Of a stretch of 64,000 nucleotides of DNA, positions 26,279-35,220 are shown one piece after another. Under the pieces are notes generated by a model. The model was not told where the DNA came from, ran no database searches, and saw nothing but the letters and a program-made list of their open reading frames with translations. The DNA comes from an uncultured Desulfosarcina sp. (GTDB lineage Bacteria; Desulfobacterota; Desulfobacteria; Desulfobacterales; Desulfosarcinaceae), in assembly GCF_963668215.1 (NCBI RefSeq), contig NZ_OY764190.1, positions 3,534,001 to 3,598,000 on the forward strand, read 5' to 3'. Each line of letters opens with the position of its first letter. Position 1 is the first letter of the stretch. The position numbers and the translations under genes are program-made.

Positions 26279-26911
26279 CTACCGTTCGAACTGCACATCC
26301 ATCTGGTTGAGATCCTCGGGGTCGAAATCCTCGATGCCGCGGGTGCGCTCCAGAAATGCTTCGATGGCCCTGGCTGCACCGGCGTAAGTTTCCATCACGG
26401 AATTCAATTTGGCAACCACGGGATCATCTTCTCCCAGTTCCGCTTGCATATCGTCCAACAACCGGCGTCCTTTTTCGAAATGCCGGCGAATGCCATCGAA
26501 TGCGGCTTTACGGTTTTCGTACCGCTTTTGTTCCTTGTCGATCACCGGCAACAGCCGCCGTACCGAGAACTCGACCAGTGCATCGCGGGGGGCATTGAAG
26601 GCCTGTGAGATTTCATCTAGCAGCAAGAGGGAGCTTCGGCTGATCACGTAGGTTTTCTGGACGCGGTTTTCCGTCCGGACCCTTGCGTTTTGGACCTCTT
26701 TGGCAATGGCGTTGAGGGACTCGGAGTCCTGGGCCAGATGATCGAACAGGGATTTTTGCTTGATGCCCAACTGGGCGGCAACGATGCTGATGGCCGCGAT
26801 GCAGCCGGAGGAAAGTTTGAAGGTGGCCCGCACCGACTGGCGTCCCCGCAGCCCCGAACTGGATATGAAGGTCAGTGAAGGGCTTTGCTTTTCATGGTCT
26901 TCGTAAGACAT
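26279..26911 (-). CDS. Unknown helical protein, possibly DNA-binding
   Basis: 210 residues, mostly helical, with two blocks: an N-terminal part (RATFKLSSGCIAAISIVAAQ, then ISRSSLLLLDEISQAFNAPR) in which the FKLS and YVISRSS strands each lead into a helix, resembling two ribbon-helix-helix units, and an acidic C-terminal coiled region (from about 130). It has no motif I can name. The start is the ATG with GGAGATCGAAA upstream. It is 145 bases upstream of the GIY-YIG gene on the same strand, so the two may be one unit. Confidence 0.6.
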   Translation of the reverse strand: MSYEDHEKQSPSLTFISSSGLRGRQSVRATFKLSSGCIAAISIVAAQLGIKQKSLFDHLAQDSESLNAIAKEVQNARVRTENRVQKTYVISRSSLLLLDEISQAFNAPRDALVEFSVRRLLPVIDKEQKRYENRKAAFDGIRRHFEKGRRLLDDMQAELGEDDPVVAKLNSVMETYAGAARAIEAFLERTRGIEDFDPEDLNQMDVQFER

Positions 26912-26998
26912 TTTCGATCTCCGCATGGTCTGTTTCGCATGTATTACCTTTATCTATCATTTAAAATAATAATGCAATCAAAAAGTTTTTCCACCATG

Positions 26999-27026
26999 TT
27001 GACAAGATTTGATCCAGTCATATTGT
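26999..27026 (+). promoter_or_regulatory. Candidate promoter of the hsp20 pair
   Basis: TTGACA (26999-27004), a 16-base spacer and TATTGT (27021-27026) lie about 68 bases before the first Hsp20 start. No CIRCE element and no sigma-32 type CCCCAT box were seen. Confidence 0.45.
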
Positions 27027-27094
27027 TTGGGCATCGGAAATAGGCACCAACGATGTCAATGGCGTTCACAATCCCATCAAAAGGAGGCATGGCA

Positions 27095-27553
27095 ATGATA
27101 TACAGAACTTTGTTCGGCGATCCCGGGCGACGTTTCAGAACTTCGGCAACGGACCTGGATGAAATGCGCAGGCAGATGGAACGGCTGTTCGATGTGTTCG
27201 GCACTCGGCAGACGGGTCGCGGCGGAGCCGGCGTCTATCCGGCGATCAATATCAGCGAGGATAAAGACGCATACACCGTCAGTGCGGAGCTGCCCGGCGT
27301 GAAATCCAAGGACCTGGACTTGAACGTTACGGCCAACCAGTTGACCCTGGTCGGAGAGCGCAGGATTTCCGAAGAGGCGGCCGATGCCCGCTACCACCGT
27401 CGGGAGCGCGAAGCAGGGCGTTTTTCGCGGGCCGTTGCCCTGCCCGACGACATCGACACGGAGAACGTCAGGGCCCGCTTGGCCGACGGCGTGTTGACCG
27501 TGACGATCCCGAAAGCGGAAAAATCCAAACCACGGCAAATTGCGGTTCAATAG
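27095..27553 (+). CDS. Small heat-shock protein, Hsp20/alpha-crystallin family (first copy)
   Basis: 152 residues. The alpha-crystallin domain (about 45-150) has the family marks AELPGVKSKDLDLNV, YHRREREAGRFSRAVALPDD and the C-terminal GVLTVTIPK. It is an ATP-independent chaperone holding unfolded proteins. Two ATGs sit close together after AAAAGGAGG; the second (27095) has the right 7-base spacing, the first only one base. The second Hsp20 gene starts 30 bases after its stop, so they form an operon of two divergent paralogues. Confidence 0.93.
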   Translation: MIYRTLFGDPGRRFRTSATDLDEMRRQMERLFDVFGTRQTGRGGAGVYPAINISEDKDAYTVSAELPGVKSKDLDLNVTANQLTLVGERRISEEAADARYHRREREAGRFSRAVALPDDIDTENVRARLADGVLTVTIPKAEKSKPRQIAVQ

Positions 27554-27583
27554 AGCCCGAACTTCCGAAAGGAGGATACGATC

Positions 27584-27988
27584 ATGTCGGACAATCAGGA
27601 ATTGAAAGTAAGAGAAAAACAAGCCTTCGACGCGCCCGCGGAGCAGACCAAACCGGGGCCGGTGTTTACCCCCAGTGTGGATATTTTCGAAACCGAAAAA
27701 GCCATTACCTTGCTGGCCGATATGCCCGGCGTAAAAGCCGGCGACCTGATGGTGGATCTTCGGGACGACACGTTGACACTTGCGGGGGAAGTGAGCGAAA
27801 GCGTGAAACCAACCGGCGAGAAGGTACTCCAGGAATATCAGACCGGCCGCTATTACCGCCAGTTTTCCCTCTCCGAAGTCATCGACCAGGAGAAAATCGA
27901 TGCCAAGCTCAGCGACGGGGTGCTGCGGTTGACCCTGCCCAAAGTCGGAAAAGCCACACCGCGGCGGATTGCCGTCCAGGTGGGTTGA
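27584..27988 (+). CDS. Small heat-shock protein, Hsp20/alpha-crystallin family (second copy)
   Basis: 134 residues with a shorter N-terminal arm than its neighbour. The alpha-crystallin domain shows ADMPGVKAGDLMVDL, GRYYRQFSLSEV and DGVLRLTLPK. Paired class members often co-assemble or have different clients. GAAAGGAGGATACGATC precedes the ATG. It faces the aldehyde oxidoreductase gene tail-to-tail with 28 bases between the stops. Confidence 0.93.
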   Translation: MSDNQELKVREKQAFDAPAEQTKPGPVFTPSVDIFETEKAITLLADMPGVKAGDLMVDLRDDTLTLAGEVSESVKPTGEKVLQEYQTGRYYRQFSLSEVIDQEKIDAKLSDGVLRLTLPKVGKATPRRIAVQVG

Positions 27989-28016
27989 TCGATCGCTTTT
28001 AACGGCCGGCCGTGAT

Positions 28017-29942
28017 CTATTGTTTGATGACGGCCGAAACAGCGAATTTCAAACCCAGCTTCTTGAGCGTCTTTTTCTTGGGTACGCCATCGGCGTCCCA
28101 GCCCCTGAGCTTGTAGTATTTGGGCAGCATTTTGCCGATGGGGACCATCGATTTCTTTTTGCTCTCCGGCAGCGGCTCGTCGGTGAAGCGCCTGGGCAGC
28201 GTGTCCTCCTGCTTGCTAAAGCCTTCACGCAGGTTGAAAAGGCGTTCCAACGTGTAGCCCCGAGCCCCCACGCGCGTAAAGCGACCGAAGTCCATTTTCA
28301 TGCCCGTGACCTGCTTGAGGACTTTGCTGTGTGGCAGAAGGGGGAGGTGCAGCCGCATGAAGACCGGCGGGACTTTCAGAAGACCGTCCACGACGGGCCA
28401 GGAACGGGTCAGCAGCCAGGTGATGGTTTTGGCCACCCAACGGAAACGGGACAGGGTGAAGGCGATTCCGGGCACAAAAGTCCAGGAGGTGAACAGGCAG
28501 TTGCCGCCGGCGCTGATTGCGGCCAGAAGGTCCTGATCCAGGATCACCCATCCGGGCTTGGAACGCAGGTGGAGCGGGTTGAGCGTGACCGGGCCGGTCA
28601 CCTCCAGGTAGACCAGATAGCCGCCGTCCAGATGGCAGGCCCCGCGGCTGGCCGTGGCGTAGCCCAGGCCGTGCCCCACGCAGGCGCGGGGCTCGTAGGC
28701 GGCGATTTCCAATCCTTTGACGTGGGCGGCAAACTCACTTCCACCATATTTCTCCGACAGGAATTTCACTCCTTCTGCCAGATCGCTGCCAACGCCCCGC
28801 CGATGGGCGATGTCTTCGAGGACGGCGGAAATGTTTTCCTTGCGGCCGAAACGGATGCCGCTGTCCCACATGCCTTTTTCGTTGAGTTCCATAGCAAAAC
28901 CGAGCAGGTTGCCCACCGTGATGGTGTCCATGCCCAGAAGATCCAGTTCGTAGTTCCACCGGATGATCGCTTCCAGATCGTCGATCAGCAGGTTGGAGCC
29001 CATCAGGCAGAGGATTTCGTATTCGGGCCCCTTGACGTTCCTGCCGTCCAGTTCCACCACCCGGCCGCAGCGGATGGGGCAGGAGACGCAGCCTTCGTTT
29101 TTGACCAGGTATTCCTCGGCCAGGCGCTGACCGGAGATCTTGTCCGCATTTTCATAGCTTCCCCGGGAAAAATTCTTGGTGGGCAGGGCGTTGCCGGCGG
29201 ACAGGGCGGTGAGAAAAACGGCGGTGCCGTAACGCGGGGCAGCCTCGCCGGTGGCCGGGTGGCTTTTGAGCATCCGGGTCCACTTTTTGACGCTTTTGCG
29301 GAAACGCTCCTTGTCCCGGATCGGAATTTTACATTTTCCCCGCGCCACGATGCCCTTGAGATTTTTCGACCCCATGACGGCGCCCATGCCTGTGCGGCCG
29401 TGGCTGCGTTCCTGGGAGACCACCGTGGCGAACTTGACCTGGTTCTCTCCGGCCGGGCCGATGGCCAGGGTGCCGCCCTTGCCCATGGCAGCCTGGGCCG
29501 CCTGGGTGTCCATTCCCCAGATTTTTTTTGCATCCCGGATTTGGACCTGATCCTGATCCACTTCGATAAAGACTGGTTTATCCGCCTTGCCGCGGACGAT
29601 CATGCCGTCCCATCCGGCCCGCTTCAGGCGAATGCCGAAATTGCCGCCGCTGTTGGAATGGCCCACCGCGCCGGTGAGGGGGCTTTTGGCCGAGATGTCG
29701 TAGCGGCTGGTGGACGGCGCCCCCGTGCCGGTGAGGGGCGAGGTCATGATGATCAGGATATTCTCTTCGGAAAGGGGGTTGATACCCGGAGCCAACTCAT
29801 CCCACATGATCTTGGTGGAGATAAATCGGCCGCCGAGAAAGCGTTCCCGGTCCTCGTCGGAGACCGGATATTCACCGATGGCACCGGTGGTGAGGTTGAT
29901 ATCGAGAACTTTTCCCATGTATCCGTCGAATCGGCTGGTCAT
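28017..29942 (-). CDS. Tungsten-containing aldehyde:ferredoxin oxidoreductase (AOR family)
   Basis: 641 residues. The N-terminal tungstopterin domain begins YMGKVLDINLTTG and contains TSRYDISAKSPLTGAVGHSN. The [4Fe-4S] ligands are seen as C-x2-C-x3-C (GCVSCPIRCGR, about residue 282) plus a later cysteine in GGNCLF (about residue 480), the classic AOR spacing. It oxidises aldehydes to acids with ferredoxin as acceptor, or works in reverse. The start is set at MTSRFDGYMG because the 35-codon upstream extension is AT-rich and not protein-like. A divergent iron-sulfur protein starts about 140 bases away and may be its electron partner. Substrate is not predictable. Confidence 0.93.
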   Translation of the reverse strand: MTSRFDGYMGKVLDINLTTGAIGEYPVSDEDRERFLGGRFISTKIMWDELAPGINPLSEENILIIMTSPLTGTGAPSTSRYDISAKSPLTGAVGHSNSGGNFGIRLKRAGWDGMIVRGKADKPVFIEVDQDQVQIRDAKKIWGMDTQAAQAAMGKGGTLAIGPAGENQVKFATVVSQERSHGRTGMGAVMGSKNLKGIVARGKCKIPIRDKERFRKSVKKWTRMLKSHPATGEAAPRYGTAVFLTALSAGNALPTKNFSRGSYENADKISGQRLAEEYLVKNEGCVSCPIRCGRVVELDGRNVKGPEYEILCLMGSNLLIDDLEAIIRWNYELDLLGMDTITVGNLLGFAMELNEKGMWDSGIRFGRKENISAVLEDIAHRRGVGSDLAEGVKFLSEKYGGSEFAAHVKGLEIAAYEPRACVGHGLGYATASRGACHLDGGYLVYLEVTGPVTLNPLHLRSKPGWVILDQDLLAAISAGGNCLFTSWTFVPGIAFTLSRFRWVAKTITWLLTRSWPVVDGLLKVPPVFMRLHLPLLPHSKVLKQVTGMKMDFGRFTRVGARGYTLERLFNLREGFSKQEDTLPRRFTDEPLPESKKKSMVPIGKMLPKYYKLRGWDADGVPKKKTLKKLGLKFAVSAVIKQ

Positions 29943-30079
29943 GTGGTAGATTTCCCCTTTATGTAGCAGAAGTTGACTTTTTTTAGGGAATTCAATAGGT
30001 GAAGTCAAGAAGATTTGAATTGAGTTATAAATTCGAATTATATTCATTCTATGAACTCAATTAAACAAAGGTGTCCGGG

Positions 30080-30952
30080 ATGAAGGTCTCCACGCGCAAC
30101 CTGGTAAAGCTCCACGGATGGCGAATCGACCGCTTCGTTCACAACTATCTTTATTTCGTTTTTTATCGCCCCTATGTGCGCACGGCCATGGCCATCGTAA
30201 GACTCTCTCGCCGTCTGCGCTGGTTCAATCCCCTTGCCGGGGTGGCCCGGATGGCTTTCGACCGCTACCACAGCAAGGTGCTTTCGGCCGGTGACGTTCA
30301 AAAGATCCTGCGCCTCGACAAGAACATCCATGCCGTCTCCCAAAAAAACAAACAGGTGGTTCCCTTCCGCTACGCCACCCGCATCATTTTTCAGGAGCCC
30401 GAATTCATCGCCGTCATGGACTGCCCCTGCAAGGCGGCTACCGGCACCTGCGAACCGTTGGCCTGCTGCATCGCTGTCGGAAGAAAAACGGCCGGATTCT
30501 GGCTGGACCACTGTCAAAAGTACCATGCCCGGCGGATCAGCCAAAAAGAGGCCCTGGCCATCGTTCGGCATTATCGCGGCAAAGGGCACATCACCCAGGC
30601 CTTTTTCAAAGTGGCTACCGGCGGCAGCACCGGTGTCATTTGCAACTGCTGCCCCGAATGCTGCGTAAGCCTCCAGGCCACAGCCGCGGCGCAGGCCCTG
30701 GATCCCGGTTTGACCATGAACGCCCCGGCCGGCTATCGGGTCGTCCATGATCCGGATCGATGCAGCGGGTGCGGGCGGTGTGTCGAGATCTGTCACTTCC
30801 AGGCGGTGCAAGTAATCGACGGCCGGCGCCGGTACAATGCCGCGAAGTGCATGGGATGCGAACTGTGCGTGGAGCACTGCCCCGAATGCGCATTGGCGCT
30901 GGAGATCGATCCGGACAAGCCCCTGCCGTTGGATCTGGACCGCTTGCCGTAA
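30080..30952 (+). CDS. Iron-sulfur protein: cysteine-rich domain plus 2x[4Fe-4S] ferredoxin domain
   Basis: 290 residues. The C-terminus has two [4Fe-4S] motifs, CSGCGRCVEICHF and CMGCELCVEHCPE. The middle has extra cysteine groups (DCPCKAATGTCEPLACC and CNCCPECC) that could bind a further cluster. The N-terminus is basic with no signal peptide. It is transcribed divergently from the aldehyde oxidoreductase gene and is a plausible electron carrier or accessory protein for it; this is inferred from position. The start is the ATG at 30080 with AAAGGTG upstream. Confidence 0.85.
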   Translation: MKVSTRNLVKLHGWRIDRFVHNYLYFVFYRPYVRTAMAIVRLSRRLRWFNPLAGVARMAFDRYHSKVLSAGDVQKILRLDKNIHAVSQKNKQVVPFRYATRIIFQEPEFIAVMDCPCKAATGTCEPLACCIAVGRKTAGFWLDHCQKYHARRISQKEALAIVRHYRGKGHITQAFFKVATGGSTGVICNCCPECCVSLQATAAAQALDPGLTMNAPAGYRVVHDPDRCSGCGRCVEICHFQAVQVIDGRRRYNAAKCMGCELCVEHCPECALALEIDPDKPLPLDLDRLP

Positions 30953-31043
30953 ATGATGGTATGGTAGCACCCACTGCACGCCAACGGTGTTGATTCGATC
31001 CCCCTGATTTTAAACGAATGATCCCACAACGAATGGAGGAACC

Positions 31044-31805
31044 ATGAAGACGCTGTCCTACGGACTGAATGACAAGGTGGCTATGGTTACGGGCGGCAGC
31101 CGCGGCATTGGGCTGGACATGGCCAAAACCCTGCTTGCGCAGGGCGCCAAGGTGGCGATCTGCGGCCGCAAACAGGAGGGGCTGGACGCGGCCGTAGCCG
31201 AACTGGATGGCGGCGACCGGGTGCTGGCCGTCGCGGCCCACGTTGCCAAGGCGGAGGATGTGGACCGGCTTTTCGAGCAGACCATGGAGCGCTTCGGCCG
31301 CATCGACGTGCTGGTGAACAACGTCGGGATGAACCTGATTACCGGCGTGGTGGACGCCGAACCGGCCCTTTTCTCCAAGATCGTGGAATCCAACCTTACC
31401 GGGACCTGGCTCTGCTCGCGCAAGGCGGCCCAATTGATGCGCGACCAAAAGGCCGGTAAAATCGTCAGCATCACCTCCATTGCCGCCCGGCGGGCCGCCC
31501 CGTTCATGGGAATTTACGGCATCGCCAAGGCGGCCATCGAGATGATGACCAAGACCCTGGCCCAGGAACTGGCGGCCTTCAACATCCAGGTCAACGCCGT
31601 GGCGCCGTGCATGGTGCGCACCGGTTTTTCCAAGCCTTTCTGGTCCAACGAAGACATGCTCAAGGAGATCGTCAAAGCCATTCCCATGGGCCGCATTGCC
31701 GAGACCGCCGACGTGGTCCACCCGGCCCTGTTTTTGTGTTCGGATGGAGCCGGGTTTGTTACGGGGCAGACGCTGATGGTGGACGGAGGCGCCAGCGCGG
31801 TTTAG
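31044..31805 (+). CDS. Short-chain dehydrogenase/reductase (FabG-like SDR)
   Basis: 253 residues, classical SDR length. The cofactor motif TGGSRGIG, the NNVG motif (NNAG-type), the catalytic serine in SITSIAARR, and YGIAK (Tyr-xxx-Lys) are all present, and the C-terminus ends FVTGQTLMVDGGASAV. A basic residue after the first glycine motif (ICGRK) favours NADP(H). It reduces a ketone or oxidises an alcohol; the substrate is unknown. GGAGGAACC precedes the start. No obvious operon partner. Confidence 0.92.
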   Translation: MKTLSYGLNDKVAMVTGGSRGIGLDMAKTLLAQGAKVAICGRKQEGLDAAVAELDGGDRVLAVAAHVAKAEDVDRLFEQTMERFGRIDVLVNNVGMNLITGVVDAEPALFSKIVESNLTGTWLCSRKAAQLMRDQKAGKIVSITSIAARRAAPFMGIYGIAKAAIEMMTKTLAQELAAFNIQVNAVAPCMVRTGFSKPFWSNEDMLKEIVKAIPMGRIAETADVVHPALFLCSDGAGFVTGQTLMVDGGASAV

Positions 31806-31828
31806 CCGTTTTTTTTGTTTTCACTCGA

Positions 31829-31856
31829 GGCAGCGGGAGAGCGCGAGCCCGCTGCC
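31829..31856. terminator. Hairpin after the SDR gene
   Basis: A perfect stem GGCAGCGGG/CCCGCTGCC with a 10-base loop, 24 bases after the SDR stop. It is not followed by a T-run on the plus strand (a T-run precedes it), so rho-independent termination is uncertain. Confidence 0.45.
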
Positions 31857-31962
31857 CTGCTACGAATGCTTAACTTATTGAGCGGATGTGTCGATAATAG
31901 GGTGAATGGTTCGCCATTCATCGAACCGGTCGCGACCCTGTCGATCAAATCGGGCAGCGCTT

Positions 31963-34362
31963 ATGCCTTTTGCAGGAAAAGTCTTTAAGGATGGCAACCA
32001 ACAGCAGTCGAGGGAAAAAGCGGTGATAACAAAAGGACTCGTGAAGGATATCCTGACGAAGTGTCCTTTCGGCGTCGTTGTCATCGGAATGGACCGCAAA
32101 ATCCGCTGGGCCAACGAAGCCGCCTGCACCATGGCGGCCGTGGACGATTCGGCAGCAATCATCGGGCGTCCATGCGCCGAGTTCCTGTGTCCGGAGGGGC
32201 AATGCGACTGCCCGGTTCTCGATCATGGCCGGGAGGTCAGCAATGCCGCACGCATCCTGCGCCGCTACGACGGCACTGAGATCCCGATTCTGAAAACGGT
32301 GGTTCGAGTCGACCTCGGCGGCGAACCTATTCTTCTGGAAACATTTACCGATATCTCCAAGCAGAAGAAAGCCGAGATCACGCTGGTGAAGACGCTGAAC
32401 CAGCTTGAAGCCATCCTGGACAGCAGCCTTGTGGGGATCATGGTCCTGGAAAATCGAATTCTAACCAAGGTTAACAGGCCCATGGCCGAGATGCTTGGCT
32501 ACGAACCGGAAGAGATCATCGGCCGCGGCCCGCAACAGCTGCATCTTTCCGAAGAGAATTTTATCGAATTCGGCGAGAAATATTATTGGCAATTGGCGCA
32601 TAGAAGAATAGCCAATGTGGAATACCCGCTGCGCCACAAAAAGGGCCATACGGTATGGTGCCAATTCAACGGCAAGGCTATCGCGCCCCCCGATCTGGCC
32701 AAAGGCGCGGTCTGGGTGATTGAAGACATCACGGAAAGAAAGCGGGCTGAAGAGGAACTGCAGCGGGCGAAGATTCAGGCGGAGGCGGCCAGCAGGGCCA
32801 AAAGCGAATTTTTGGCCAATATGAGCCATGAGATTCGTACGCCGATGAACGGAATTATCGGAATGGCCAGCCTGCTTTTGGGCACCTCGTTAAGCGAAGA
32901 GCAGCGGGATTACGCCCAAACCATCCAAAACAGCGCCGATTCTTTGCTGCTGATTATCAATGACATCCTCGATTATTCCAAAATAGAGGCCGGTAAACTC
33001 GATTTCGAGAAAATCGATTTCGATTTGCAGGTTACGATGGACGAAATTTCCGATCTCGTTTCCCTCAAAGCCTTTGAAAAAGGCTTGGAATATGTTGTGA
33101 TGGTCTCGCCGGAGATTCAGCCTTATTTGCGGGGGGACCCGGGGCGATTGCGCCAGGTTTTAATCAATCTGATCAACAATGCGATCAAGTTTACCGTTGC
33201 GGGAGAAGTCGCCGTGACGGTGCAGATGGAAAGCGAAAATCAGAAAACGATCACACTGTTTTTTCGTGTGAGGGATACCGGAAGCGGAATTCCGGAAGAC
33301 AAAATGGATCGCCTGTTCAAGTCCTTTTCCCAGGTGGATGGTTCGACAACGCGCAAATTCGGCGGAACCGGACTCGGTTTGAGTATCTCCAAGAATCTGG
33401 CCGAATTGATGGGCGGCCGGATCGGGGTGAAAAGCCGCGAGGGGGAGGGGTCGGAATTCTGGTTTACGGCCGAATTCGAGAAACAGGAAGGCTCCCGTAA
33501 AAGAAAACGTGCATTTCCGCAGAAGATTACAGGCAAGCGGGTGTTGATCGTGGACGACAACGAAACGAATCAATACGTGTTGCAGGAGCAATTGAAGGCC
33601 TGGGGGTGCAATACCCAAAAAGTATCCAACGGCGCCATGGCAATGGATTGCCTGCATCAGGCAATCAAAGACGACATTCCGTTCGACATTGCTCTTTTGG
33701 ATATGCACATGCCTGAAATGACCGGCGAACGCCTCGGCAAAGCGATCAAGAAAGACCCATTTGTCAGAAATACGCTGCTGGTAATGATGACGTCTTTAGG
33801 CAAGCGCGGGGATGCGAAACGGATGCAGCAGATCGGATTTTCCGCCTACCTGACCAAACCGGTGAAAATGAAGAAACTCTTCGAATGCCTTGTCGCGATC
33901 GCCGGGAACGGTAAGGAAAAGGGAACGGATCGCCGGGAAGCGATCATAACGAAATATTCCCTGGCCGAAACGAAAAAACGGGATGTGCGGATACTGTTGG
34001 CCGAGGACAACCTGGTCAACCAGAAAGTGGCCGTCAAATTATTGCAAAAGATGGGCTATCATTCCGATGTGGTATCCAATGGCAAGGAGGCGCTGGAAGC
34101 GCTGTCGAAAGAAGAATACGATCTCGTATTCATGGATTGCCAGATGCCTGTTATGGACGGTTATGAGGCGAGCAGAAAAATCCGCAACCCCGATTCGTCC
34201 GTGCGCGATCACATGGTGCCCGTCATCGCCCTGACCGCAAATGCGATGAAAGGTGATCGGGAGAAATGCCTCCAGGCCGGAATGGACGATTACGTCACCA
34301 AACCGATCAACCCAAAGGAACTGGGCGATATCATAGAAAAATGGCTCGAAGGTCACGTTTAG
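31963..34362 (+). CDS. Hybrid sensor histidine kinase, PAS-PAS-HisKA-HATPase-REC-REC
   Basis: 799 residues. Two PAS domains (about 27-130 and 146-262), HisKA with the phospho-histidine in NMSHEIRTPMNG (about 285), HATPase with N and G boxes (NLINNAIKF, DTGSGIPEDKMDRLF, GGTGLGLSI), then two receivers: the first around IALLDMHMPEMTG, the second around LVFMDCQMPVMDG. No transmembrane segment is seen, so it senses in the cytoplasm. The first PAS has a CPEGQCDCPV cysteine cluster that could bind metal or sense redox. Start: ATG 31963 without a clear ribosome binding site; GTG 32023 with GAGGGA upstream is a good alternative. Next gene: a PAS/HisKA protein that may join its phosphorelay. Confidence 0.92.
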   Translation: MPFAGKVFKDGNQQQSREKAVITKGLVKDILTKCPFGVVVIGMDRKIRWANEAACTMAAVDDSAAIIGRPCAEFLCPEGQCDCPVLDHGREVSNAARILRRYDGTEIPILKTVVRVDLGGEPILLETFTDISKQKKAEITLVKTLNQLEAILDSSLVGIMVLENRILTKVNRPMAEMLGYEPEEIIGRGPQQLHLSEENFIEFGEKYYWQLAHRRIANVEYPLRHKKGHTVWCQFNGKAIAPPDLAKGAVWVIEDITERKRAEEELQRAKIQAEAASRAKSEFLANMSHEIRTPMNGIIGMASLLLGTSLSEEQRDYAQTIQNSADSLLLIINDILDYSKIEAGKLDFEKIDFDLQVTMDEISDLVSLKAFEKGLEYVVMVSPEIQPYLRGDPGRLRQVLINLINNAIKFTVAGEVAVTVQMESENQKTITLFFRVRDTGSGIPEDKMDRLFKSFSQVDGSTTRKFGGTGLGLSISKNLAELMGGRIGVKSREGEGSEFWFTAEFEKQEGSRKRKRAFPQKITGKRVLIVDDNETNQYVLQEQLKAWGCNTQKVSNGAMAMDCLHQAIKDDIPFDIALLDMHMPEMTGERLGKAIKKDPFVRNTLLVMMTSLGKRGDAKRMQQIGFSAYLTKPVKMKKLFECLVAIAGNGKEKGTDRREAIITKYSLAETKKRDVRILLAEDNLVNQKVAVKLLQKMGYHSDVVSNGKEALEALSKEEYDLVFMDCQMPVMDGYEASRKIRNPDSSVRDHMVPVIALTANAMKGDREKCLQAGMDDYVTKPINPKELGDIIEKWLEGHV

Positions 34363-34479
34363 GCGAATCGGGCAAACGGTCTGCAAAGCAGGGTGCCGGC
34401 CAACGATGCTCCGAAGCGATCCTTAGCCCTTTGCCGGTTAAAAGACGTTGATAATACTCTTTTTTACGAGGAACCGACG

Positions 34480-35208
34480 ATGTCCCGACAATTAACAGAA
34501 AAAGACCTGTCCGTATCGGATCTCTCCCAAATCATTCATGGCATGGCGATTCCCGCCTTCGTCATCGACTACAGACATACCGTTACGCACTGGAACCGGG
34601 CCTGCGAGAAATTAACCGGAGTTTCTGCAGCCGATGTGATCGGCTCCCAGGATGCCTGGAAAGCGTTCTACCCCGAAAAACGGCCCGTACTGGCCGATCT
34701 CGTCGTGGATTGTTCCATCGAAGATGTGATCGCCAAGCATTATAAAGGCAAATACGAGAAATCCGTATTGGTGGACAACGCCTACGAAGCCCAGGATTTT
34801 TTTCCGAATTTGGGAGGGGGAGGCAAGTGGCTCTATTTTACGGCCACCCGGTTGATGGACGCGTCGAAAAAAATCGTGGGGGCGATCGAGACCTTTCAGG
34901 ATCTGACGAAGCGCAAGGAGGCGGAAAAGTCGCTCCGGGAAAGCGACAGGCTGCATGGCGTCATCGAAATGGCCGGCACGGTGTGCCATGAAATGAATCA
35001 ACCGCTGATGGTTTTATCCGGCATCTGTGAGTTGCTGGCATTGAAAATTTCCGAAGATGACGCCTTATATCCAACCATCCAGAAGATCGATGCACAGGTT
35101 CAGCGGCTGGCGAGCATCAACCATAAATTGATGAATGTCACCCGCTACGAGACCAAACACTACCCGGGTGGCAAAATCATCGATTTGGACAAGGCAACCT
35201 CCCAATGA
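34480..35208 (+). CDS. PAS-HisKA protein lacking the kinase ATPase domain
   Basis: 242 residues. A PAS domain (about 15-137) is followed by a HisKA-type dimerisation region with the histidine in GTVCHEMNQPLMVLSG (about 171). The protein stops after the four-helix-bundle part at ATSQ; no N, G1 or G2 box follows in any frame before the next gene. Homologous kinases continue into HATPase at this point. It could be a natural phospho-acceptor or dimer partner for the hybrid kinase upstream, or a truncated kinase. GAGGAACCGACG precedes the start. It lies about 120 bases after the hybrid kinase gene, same strand. Confidence 0.82.
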   Translation: MSRQLTEKDLSVSDLSQIIHGMAIPAFVIDYRHTVTHWNRACEKLTGVSAADVIGSQDAWKAFYPEKRPVLADLVVDCSIEDVIAKHYKGKYEKSVLVDNAYEAQDFFPNLGGGGKWLYFTATRLMDASKKIVGAIETFQDLTKRKEAEKSLRESDRLHGVIEMAGTVCHEMNQPLMVLSGICELLALKISEDDALYPTIQKIDAQVQRLASINHKLMNVTRYETKHYPGGKIIDLDKATSQ

Positions 35209-35220
35209 CTGATTTCCCTC

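Noticed and set aside
27969..29966. A 665-codon open frame on the plus strand
   Set aside because: Antisense shadow of the aldehyde oxidoreductase gene, which has all expected motifs.
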